Origin: Caryophanales bacterium UBA6768 | Lineage (GTDB): Bacteria; Bacillota; Bacilli; Bacillales_D; Amphibacillaceae | Assembly: GCA_002453315.1 (NCBI GenBank) | Contig: DKGO01000229.1 | Span: 1 to 20,536, forward strand | DNA: 20,536 nucleotides | Direction: 5' to 3' | In this document: positions 14,094 to 20,536 of the stretch, piece by piece | Layout of the letters: the number at the start of each line of letters is the position of its first letter | Numbering within the stretch: the stretch's first letter is position 1 | The notes under the pieces: generated by a model | Seen by the model: the letters and a program-made list of their open reading frames with translations, nothing else | What the model was told of the DNA's origin: nothing | The model's database searches: none | Program-made: the position numbers and the translations under genes

Positions 14094-16526
14094 ATGAACA
14101 ACGGACATCACTCTCCTGTTAAAAGACAAACAAGATTAGAAACAAATAAACTAAGGTCAACCGTCGACTATACGCAATTTGAATTTGAAACAACTGAAGA
14201 GGTACCAATTTTACAAAATGTCATTGGACAAGAACGAGGTACAAAAGTAATGCGTTTCGGATTGAATGTCAATAAAATAGGCTACAATTTATATGTTGCT
14301 GGTATTTCTGGAACAGGAAAAACCTCATTTACACAATCAATTGTGAATGAATTTGCCAAAAAAGAAGTGACATTATATGACTGGTGTTACGTCTATAATT
14401 TTGAAGATGGCTCAAAACCAAAAGTCCTACAGTTACCTTTGGGAATCGGTAAGAGCTTAAAAGAAGACGCGGAGCAGTTGATTGAAAATTTGAAAGTAGA
14501 CATTCCAAGAGCCTTTAATGAAGAAAGCTATCAAAAAGAAAAAGCAGCGATTATACGGGAATTAAAGGAACAAAGTAGTCGTGTCATGGAGGAACTAAAT
14601 CATGTAGCAAAAGAACACGGCTTTGTCATAAGACAATCTGGTTCTGGTATTTTAACTGTACCTATAATCGATGGTGAACCAATTACAGAAGAACAGTACC
14701 GAAAACTTGACGAAGAGAAATTAAAAGACATTAATCAAAAATCGAACGTTGTACAGGAAAAAATGGTCGATTATCAAAATCGTTTACGTAAACTAGAAAA
14801 AGAAGCGAAACAAACCTTGGAAAACGTCGATCAGAAAGTTGCCCTTGCTGCCATTGGTTTTCACATGTTTGATTTAATTAATAAATATCAAGACTGTAAG
14901 GATGTTGTTGATTATTTTAAAACCGTTCAAAATGATATTTTAAAAAATATTAATGAGTTTTTACAAAACGACCAAGAACAAGATCAAAATCCTTTAGCCA
15001 TGATGATGCCAAAAAAATCAAAAGAAAATGTATATACGAAATATGTCGTAAATTTATTAGTCGATAATAGTGAAACAGAAGGAGCCCCAGTTGTTACTGC
15101 TGACAATCCCAATTTTTATAATTTAATTGGTAAAGTAGAATACGAGAGCCGCATGGGGGTCATGAGTACTAATTTTACTAAAATAAAGCCCGGATATTTA
15201 CACCGTGCCAATGGTGGTTACATTATCATTCAAGCAAAAGATATTTTTTCCAGGGCACATGCATGGGAGGGATTAAAACAAGCCCTGTTAAATCAAAGGC
15301 TGACGATTGAAAATATTGCCGAACAATCCGGATTGATGGCAACGACGTCAATTAGTCCAGATCCAATTCCACTAGATATTAAAGTAATTATTATCGGTAA
15401 TCTACAACTATATCAATTGCTTTATCAACATGAAGAAGATTTTAGGAAATTATTTAAAGTAAAAGCCGATTTCGATATCGAAATGAATGCCAATCTCGAA
15501 AACATGACACGGCTTGCTAGCTTTATTCATACCCATTGTAATAAATATCATTTACTTCATTTTGATCGGACAGCAGTCGCAAAAATAGTTGAATATAGTA
15601 AACGATTAGCTGGACATCAAGATAAGTTATCAACTCGATTTAATGAACAAGTAGACATTATTTATGAAGCTGATACTTGGGCTAAAATGGAAAATGATGA
15701 TATCCTGACCGAGAAACATATTATGAAAGCCATTTTAGAAAAAGAATATCGAAACAACCTATATGAGGAAAAATTACAAGAAAGTATTGAAGATGGGTCG
15801 ATTCTCATTGATACGGAAGGTGGAATTGTTGGGCAAGTCAATGGACTTGCAGTTTATAATTTAGGTCAATATAGTTTTGGTAAACCATCGAGGATCACAG
15901 CCACAACATTCATTGGAAAAGACGGGATTATTAATATTGAACGAGAAAGTAAAATGAGTGGTAAAATTCATAATAAAGGGGTTTATATTTTAGCGGGATA
16001 TTTAGGGCAACAATTTGCTCAAGATCATCCTCTATCATTGACAGCCCATCTAGCATTTGAACAATCATATGGTGGGGTTGATGGGGATAGTGCCTCTAGT
16101 ACAGAGTTATATGCCATATTATCAAGTTTAGCGGGAGTGCCAATCGACCAAGGTTTTGCCGTTACGGGATCAGTTAACCAGAAAGGTGAAATCCAACCAA
16201 TTGGTGGGGCAAATGAAAAAATTGAAGGGTTTTTTAACGTTTGTCAGCAACGAGGCTTGACCGGCACACAAGGTGTGTTAATTCCTCATCAAAATGTGCA
16301 ACATTTAATGTTACGGGATGAGGTTGTTAAAGCCGTAGAAGAAAATCAATTCCATATTTATGCGATTAAAACAATTCAAGAGGGCATTGAAATCTTAACA
16401 GGTATTGAAGCAGGTCAGAAGGATGAAAAGGGTCATTATCCCGAGGATTCTATCTATGGAATGGTTGCAAAAACGCTAAAAACAATGAGTAAAAAACATC
16501 ATTTATTAATGGAAAAAAATGATTAA
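14094..16526 (+). CDS. Lon-related AAA+ ATP-dependent protease (S16 family, AAA_32 type)
   Basis: An 810-residue fused ATPase-protease (COG1067 group), distinct from LonA. An early Walker A GISGTGKT (70-77) is split from the rest of the AAA module by a long charged, probably coiled-coil insertion (about 140-290). Then come NGGYIIIQAKDIF (about 373-385), in the Walker B place, and the helical lid. The C-terminal S16 domain holds the Ser-Lys dyad: S666 in GDSAS and K709 in GGANEKIEGF. Start ATG 14094 has GAGGG (14081-14085) at 8 bases; ATG 14079 has no binding site. It is divergent from the catabolic operon, and a terminator follows. It should degrade cytoplasmic proteins, substrates unknown. 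The Walker B position reads Q rather than an acidic residue, so ATPase strength is uncertain. Confidence 0.93.
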   Translation: MNNGHHSPVKRQTRLETNKLRSTVDYTQFEFETTEEVPILQNVIGQERGTKVMRFGLNVNKIGYNLYVAGISGTGKTSFTQSIVNEFAKKEVTLYDWCYVYNFEDGSKPKVLQLPLGIGKSLKEDAEQLIENLKVDIPRAFNEESYQKEKAAIIRELKEQSSRVMEELNHVAKEHGFVIRQSGSGILTVPIIDGEPITEEQYRKLDEEKLKDINQKSNVVQEKMVDYQNRLRKLEKEAKQTLENVDQKVALAAIGFHMFDLINKYQDCKDVVDYFKTVQNDILKNINEFLQNDQEQDQNPLAMMMPKKSKENVYTKYVVNLLVDNSETEGAPVVTADNPNFYNLIGKVEYESRMGVMSTNFTKIKPGYLHRANGGYIIIQAKDIFSRAHAWEGLKQALLNQRLTIENIAEQSGLMATTSISPDPIPLDIKVIIIGNLQLYQLLYQHEEDFRKLFKVKADFDIEMNANLENMTRLASFIHTHCNKYHLLHFDRTAVAKIVEYSKRLAGHQDKLSTRFNEQVDIIYEADTWAKMENDDILTEKHIMKAILEKEYRNNLYEEKLQESIEDGSILIDTEGGIVGQVNGLAVYNLGQYSFGKPSRITATTFIGKDGIINIERESKMSGKIHNKGVYILAGYLGQQFAQDHPLSLTAHLAFEQSYGGVDGDSASSTELYAILSSLAGVPIDQGFAVTGSVNQKGEIQPIGGANEKIEGFFNVCQQRGLTGTQGVLIPHQNVQHLMLRDEVVKAVEENQFHIYAIKTIQEGIEILTGIEAGQKDEKGHYPEDSIYGMVAKTLKTMSKKHHLLMEKND

Positions 16527-16538
16527 TTATATTTGAAT

Positions 16539-16582
16539 CCGAAGCTAGTTAACTGACTTAAAGATAACTAGCTTTGGTTTTT
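16539..16582 (+). terminator. Rho-independent terminator after the Lon-related gene
   Basis: CCGAAGCTAGTTA (16539-16551) pairs with TAACTAGCTTTGG (16565-16577), twelve pairs with one mismatch, around a 13-base loop. A T-run follows at 16578-16582. It starts 12 bases after the protease stop. Confidence 0.85.
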
Positions 16583-16656
16583 AAAATATAGAAGATGTGG
16601 TACATATCCAAATAGTGTATCACCTTCAGGTAACTAAGAATGATGGGGTTATTTAT

Positions 16657-18072
16657 ATGATGAAAAAGGGATTAGCAATTTCATTACAAATAGGAATGTT
16701 AGGGTATATTATCACCCACTTTTTAACCTCTTTTTATCATATCTCCTTTTTCGAACAACTTTTACCATATTTCGGGTTAATTTTATTCATCTTTTCAGTG
16801 CCATATGTTTCAATTAGAAAATTTAAATTACCGTTAACACTCTTAATTGCTGCGATTATTATTCTCACCGTCACTAATGAATCGATTTTCAACGGAATAT
16901 TAGATGGCTTGCTAGTCATGAGGGAGTTAGTTGGATTTTTAGCGTTTATCCCTTTAATTAGTTGGGTATTACGCGAGGAATCATATATTGAAGATATTAT
17001 TAGTGTATTTTACAAATTAGTCAATACGAGTCGTAAATTTTACTTCGGAATCGTCGGATTCACCCAAGTTATTGCTTACTTTTTATTATTTGCTTCTATT
17101 CCCATGATGTATCAATTTGTAAACGTCATTTTGAAAGACCAAAAAACAATAGTGTGGGAGCAGTTTAAGGGGACTGCATTGTTACGGGGTTTTTCCATGG
17201 CCTCTTTATGGGTCATTAGTATTCCAAGTTTTATATTTGCAACAGAAATATTAGGAGCAACATTATCGAAGACTATATTACAGGGGGCTACAATTGCTTT
17301 AATTGGGACTACGATTGCGACTATATTTTCTATGATTCAAGAAAGAAAATCCGATGTTCCATTAACACCTGTCTTACAAAAAAATATCGAGAATATTTTA
17401 GTACATGCCTCTAATGAAAAATTACGAAAAAGAAATGTGATTGAATTTGCAATTTTATTTTTCTCTTTATTTGGCACTATCTTTTTAATCCATGGATTTT
17501 TTAACTTGCGATTAATGCTAACTATTCCAATGACAATTGTCGTTTGGATTGTTACATTTTACATCGTAAAGGGAAGAATGAATAAGTTTGCGTTTATTAT
17601 GAAGGAATACGTTCAAAAAGAAATGCTTCATCAAGCCTATTCAATGAGCATTATGCTCTCTGTCGGAGTTTTAATTTTTGCATTAAGGAAGACTCCATTT
17701 GCAACTGTCGTTATTGATGGACTACACTATTTACAAAATCATCTTCCATTCATTAATCCATTATTTTTGTTACCTTTTATTATTATTTTATTCGGCTTTT
17801 TTGGAATGGGACCTTTAACTGTAATGGTATTAGTCGCCGGGATCTTAGGTGATTTGGCCCTTCCCTACCCACCGGAACTACTTGTTTTATCCATCACATC
17901 AGGAAGTGCCATTTCAATTTTACTGTCACCATTTATTATGCCTGTCATCGTCTTAAGTGAAGAAAACAAATTAAGTTTGTTTACGAATGGGATAAAATTC
18001 AACTGGAAATTTGCTCTTGTATTTTATGTGATCGTGCAGTTGTATATTCAAACTGCTGTCCATCTTACTTAA
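16657..18072 (+). CDS. Polytopic membrane protein of unknown function, 471 aa
   Basis: A very hydrophobic protein with about eleven or twelve predicted membrane segments and one larger cytoplasmic loop (about 230-270, EERKSDVP to NEKLRKRN) that divides it into two halves. The C-terminal half carries FGFFGMGPLTVMVLVAGILGDL and an SGSAISILLSPFIMPV segment, small-residue-rich stretches that recall re-entrant regions of ion-coupled transporters, but I cannot assign a family. I chose ATG 16657 (followed by a second ATG) with GGGG at 16645-16648; a GTG at 16597 would add 20 residues but lacks a binding site. It follows the protease terminator, so it is probably separately transcribed. It converges with the phosphoesterase gene. 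Confidence 0.75.
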   Translation: MMKKGLAISLQIGMLGYIITHFLTSFYHISFFEQLLPYFGLILFIFSVPYVSIRKFKLPLTLLIAAIIILTVTNESIFNGILDGLLVMRELVGFLAFIPLISWVLREESYIEDIISVFYKLVNTSRKFYFGIVGFTQVIAYFLLFASIPMMYQFVNVILKDQKTIVWEQFKGTALLRGFSMASLWVISIPSFIFATEILGATLSKTILQGATIALIGTTIATIFSMIQERKSDVPLTPVLQKNIENILVHASNEKLRKRNVIEFAILFFSLFGTIFLIHGFFNLRLMLTIPMTIVVWIVTFYIVKGRMNKFAFIMKEYVQKEMLHQAYSMSIMLSVGVLIFALRKTPFATVVIDGLHYLQNHLPFINPLFLLPFIIILFGFFGMGPLTVMVLVAGILGDLALPYPPELLVLSITSGSAISILLSPFIMPVIVLSEENKLSLFTNGIKFNWKFALVFYVIVQLYIQTAVHLT

Positions 18073-18089
18073 GATTGGAATTTATCCAA

Positions 18090-18137
18090 TTCTGTTTTTC
18101 CAATTCCAATTAAATATTTTAAAATGAAAAAACAGAA
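18090..18137. terminator. Bidirectional terminator between convergent genes
   Basis: TTCTGTTTTT (18090-18099) pairs with AAAAACAGAA (18128-18137), a 10-bp perfect stem with T-runs or A-runs on each side. Inside and before it, ATTGGAATT and AATTCCAAT can pair as an alternative 9-bp stem. It lies between the membrane protein (plus) and phosphoesterase (minus) ends. Confidence 0.6.
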
Positions 18138-18147
18138 TAAACCTATA

Positions 18148-19128
18148 TCAATTTTTTCGCAATGTAAGAACATTTATTTCTGAAGGGTTGAAAAGCCTGA
18201 ATTTCAAAAATGGAATGGCATCACTCGCCCCCAGACCAGCACTTACATATTGTTTTGTGTCATTGTATTCCCCGAGTCCTTTGACACGATTTTGTGGTGG
18301 GAAGAAGCTATTTGGTTCATACCAGGGATCGGGAATAAAGATTGCACCGATAAATGGTAGACGGAATTGCCCACCATGATAATGGCCAGCAATTATTAAA
18401 TCAAAATCCCGCCATACTGTATGAGGATCTGAGTGAATAAATTCCACTCTTGCATCTGGTACAGGAAAATGGTTTAATGCAATGATGACATTTTGATTAT
18501 CGAAAATTTTTGATTCCATCATATTATTCCATAATTTTTGTTGATACCCTTTATATCGTTCATTTGTCGGATGAAGTGCTTGAAACGAACCATTAGTCTT
18601 GCCAATATGTTCAGGATTTTTAATGATGCCCATTTCAAAATCTACAAAATAAATGATTGCACCATCCTTCCTAAGTGTTGTGAAGGATTCTAAAAAAGTG
18701 GCACCCCTTTTTTCTATTCCTTTCACAAAATTACTTTTTTCAAAATTAGGATGATAAATATAACTGGCTGGATCAGCATTTCCCGGGACAACTAACACAT
18801 TTTCATTATTATCAAGACCGTCTAATATAGAATAAAACGGAGCATAATTTGTGCTATTTCGATTATTCAACATATCACCTGTAAAAACAATGACATCATA
18901 TCCGAGTGAATTAATTTTATTTAATAGTCGTTTTTGATTTTTTCCAAACCTTTTTTTATGCAAATCAGAAATCTGCACAATTTGAAAACCTTCTAATTGA
19001 GGTGGTAAATCATCAATAAAAATATCCTCTTCCACAACGATAATACGGAAGTTATCCCAAATAGTGTAAATAATTAATATGATAAGTACTATTAATATAC
19101 TACTTAAAAAGAGTCTTAATCCTTCCAT
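18148..19128 (-). CDS. Membrane-anchored calcineurin-like metallophosphoesterase (YkoQ/YkuE type)
   Basis: A 326-residue protein with one N-terminal membrane segment (about 6-23) followed by a metallophosphoesterase domain. Metal-site motifs in order are DLH (55-57), GDM (84-86), GNAD (116-119), NHFP and AGHYHGGQ near the C-terminal third. The usual GNH(D/E) has Ala in place of His. Relatives hydrolyse phosphomonoesters or diesters, some on UDP-sugar lipids; the substrate here is unknown. ATG 19128 was chosen, with AGGCGG about 8 bases upstream; an ATG six codons earlier (19146) has its nearest AGGTGG too far away. A TATAAT on the minus strand (19180-19185) may be its -10 box. Confidence 0.88.
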   Translation of the reverse strand: MEGLRLFLSSILIVLIILIIYTIWDNFRIIVVEEDIFIDDLPPQLEGFQIVQISDLHKKRFGKNQKRLLNKINSLGYDVIVFTGDMLNNRNSTNYAPFYSILDGLDNNENVLVVPGNADPASYIYHPNFEKSNFVKGIEKRGATFLESFTTLRKDGAIIYFVDFEMGIIKNPEHIGKTNGSFQALHPTNERYKGYQQKLWNNMMESKIFDNQNVIIALNHFPVPDARVEFIHSDPHTVWRDFDLIIAGHYHGGQFRLPFIGAIFIPDPWYEPNSFFPPQNRVKGLGEYNDTKQYVSAGLGASDAIPFLKFRLFNPSEINVLTLRKN

Positions 19129-19289
19129 ATAAAAACCGCCTGCCATTTTAATTTAAGAAATTGCCACCTTAATAATCCTATTATATCCTCATTTCTTGGA
19201 AACCCCCCACCAAACTAAAAAATGACTTCCTTGAAATCACCCTGCTTTTTCCTTTAAAAAATGTTATGTTTTTATTTAATAGGATTTTT

Positions 19290-19452
19290 TCACTTTTTAC
19301 CTAATTTGTACTTGGGAATAGAAATTAAATAAAATAAAATTATACACCCAAGGCATATAAGAACCTAATAAATTTTTAAAAAATACAATGTTAATTCCAA
19401 TGACAAACCCCGATATAAGAGTCAAAAAGATTATTATTTTATCAATACTTTC
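19290..19452 (-). pseudogene. Frameshifted remnant of a small membrane protein
   Basis: Directly after the stop of the phosphoesterase gene (and in its frame) the minus strand encodes DKIIIFLTLISGFVIGINIV, continues through LLGSYMPWVYNFILF, and then runs out of frame. In the adjacent frame the sequence continues as LISIPKYKLGKK and stops at 19290-19292, a plausible lysine-rich cytoplasmic tail after a second membrane helix. There is no clear start codon. I read it as a decayed two-helix membrane protein of unknown family. Confidence 0.35.
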
Positions 19453-20169
19453 TTAGATAATTGCGTTTCCTAATATTTTTACCATTATTTCTTTATTTGG
19501 ATAATCGGATTTTTCAAATTGTTTTATAACCTTATTAACATCATAATTAACCCTAGCGATTGAAATATCACAGTTACCTTCGTTTATTTCAATGACTGCA
19601 TACGATGCTTTATTCAAACCATCAAATGGCAATCCAACACTTCCTGTGTTTACCACGCATTTCCCATTTATAAATCTAACAAACGGCCTATGGATATGCC
19701 CATAAATAAATATGTCTGCATCATTGGTTATAAGTTTTTCATAAACTTTTTCATCACTTTCATCTGGTTGAACAACGTTGAATAAACTAGCAGGTGTTGC
19801 ATGGAATGCATGAATTTTAATTGAATCAAATTTTAACGTTAATTCTTCCGGTAAATTTTTAAGATATTCCACACTTTTATCATCCAATTTTGAAACAGAC
19901 CAATCATGTTCTTTACTCATCATTGGACGAACATCTTCAGGTACTTCTCCTTCCTTGATGCCCCGGACAATCCATTCATCAGCATTTCCTTTTATGACAT
20001 TAGTATTTAATGACCTTACCACATCGAGTGAACGTTTTGGCTCTAGCCCCCTATAGCAAATGTCGCCAAGTACGATAATTTGGTCAATAACTCTTTTCTT
20101 TATATCCACAAGTACTGCATCTAACGCAATTGCATTACCATGAATATCTGAAATAAAGGCAAGTTTCAT
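19453..20169 (-). CDS. Calcineurin-like metallophosphoesterase (YfcE/MJ0936-type)
   Basis: A 238-residue soluble phosphoesterase. Metal-binding motifs are SDIHGN (D8, H10), LGDICYRG (D36), KGNADEW (61-67), FHATP near 120, and YGHIHRPF, the second metal-site His pair. The size and the closing NTGSVGLP motif place it in the Metallophos_2 group, whose members act on phosphodiesters such as bis-pNPP and, in some cases, on nucleotides. It is unrelated in layout to the membrane-anchored enzyme at 18148-19128. ATG 20169 follows AGGAGG (20178-20183) at 8 bases, a very strong site. It appears to be a single-gene unit. Confidence 0.93.
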   Translation of the reverse strand: MKLAFISDIHGNAIALDAVLVDIKKRVIDQIIVLGDICYRGLEPKRSLDVVRSLNTNVIKGNADEWIVRGIKEGEVPEDVRPMMSKEHDWSVSKLDDKSVEYLKNLPEELTLKFDSIKIHAFHATPASLFNVVQPDESDEKVYEKLITNDADIFIYGHIHRPFVRFINGKCVVNTGSVGLPFDGLNKASYAVIEINEGNCDISIARVNYDVNKVIKQFEKSDYPNKEIMVKILGNAII

Positions 20170-20208
20170 TCTATAAGCCTCCTAAACTAATACCCTGCTG
20201 TTAAATTA

Positions 20209-20331
20209 TCAGTGCCTAAATAGCAAGATACAAACAACTGTAATAAAAACCCACTTACTTACCACCATAAAATCCACTGTTTTTTTATGTTTAAACCTAA
20301 AAGATTTTTGTTGTACTATATCCAACCATGC
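20209..20331 (-). other. Short open frame with hydrophobic tail, probably a fragment
   Basis: Forty codons on the minus strand, with the middle reading QQKSFRFKHKKTVDF and a hydrophobic end VSKWVFITVVCILLFRH. The frame opens after a TAA and offers only TTG, GTG or a late ATG as starts, none with a good binding site. It could be the C-terminus of a lost membrane protein or chance. I would not call it a gene. Confidence 0.2.
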
Positions 20332-20353
20332 TTATAATTCTATCAACAGTAAG

Positions 20354-20488
20354 TTAAAGATCTTCAAATGTTATTATTTTGCCTTCCTCAAAATGTTTCT
20401 TTATTACTATATTTACAAACGAGTCAATAGTTTCGTGGGACCCATTAGCAATTACCTAATATAGTTTATAACCAAGCAATTGTTTCAT
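20354..20488 (-). pseudogene. Small gene interrupted by an amber codon
   Basis: From ATG 20488 the minus strand reads MKQLLGYKLY, then TAG, then VIANGSHETIDSFVNIVIKK and HFEEGKIITFEDL to a TAA at 20354-20356. The part after TAG looks like a normal acidic/basic amphipathic protein, and one base change (CAG to TAG) would explain the stop. No clear ribosome binding site precedes the ATG. Family unknown. Confidence 0.35.
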
Positions 20489-20536
20489 AACAATATATAA
20501 AAATATTTATCATATTTTTACTTTTCTAAATAATTT

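Overview
The window looks like a chromosomal segment of a low-GC Gram-positive bacterium of the Bacillaceae. Evidence: strong AGGAGG-type ribosome binding sites, a two-domain ligase-polymerase LigD paired with a homodimeric bacterial Ku, an Asn/Asp-rich lipoprotein linker, CcpA-type cre boxes, and a gene block in the order of Bacillus subtilis yodT-yodS-yodR-yodQ. Genus cannot be fixed from sequence alone; the acidic, Asn/Asp-rich lipoprotein would suit a salt-tolerant genus.

Layout. 1-1150: the end of an unknown gene, a 30-bp perfect palindrome, a 59-residue membrane peptide, a terminator, and a GNAT acetyltransferase split by a one-base frameshift in a T run. 1427-4171: divergent ligD and ku, the two-component bacterial non-homologous end-joining system. 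4272-4862: a tandem array of about twelve 51-bp units in two sequence families that share period and dyad centre. 5063-5430: the C-terminal remains of a LicA/choline-kinase-like gene. 5445-7052: a PucR-family regulator lacking an ordinary start codon beside its ribosome binding site.

7166-13747 (minus strand) is the centrepiece: a seven-gene catabolic cluster read as class III aminotransferase, CoA-transferase A, CoA-transferase B, M20 deacylase, then amino-acid ABC transporter (lipoprotein, permease, ATPase). The first four match the B. subtilis yodTSRQ order, but lysine 2,3-aminomutase and beta-lysine acetyltransferase are absent and an importer stands in their place. Two cre-like boxes, one ahead of the aminotransferase and one ahead of the deacylase, suggest carbon catabolite repression. 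The convergent PucR-type regulator is the likely specific activator. My reading is an uptake-and-degradation pathway for an external N-acylated or beta/omega-amino acid.

14094-18072 (plus strand): a Lon-related AAA+ protease (divergent from the catabolic operon) and an unassigned polytopic membrane protein. 18148-20169 (minus strand): two metallophosphoesterases of different subfamilies, with small decayed reading frames beside them. At least three reading frames in the window carry single-base frameshifts or nonsense codons, so either gene decay or homopolymer sequencing error must be considered.
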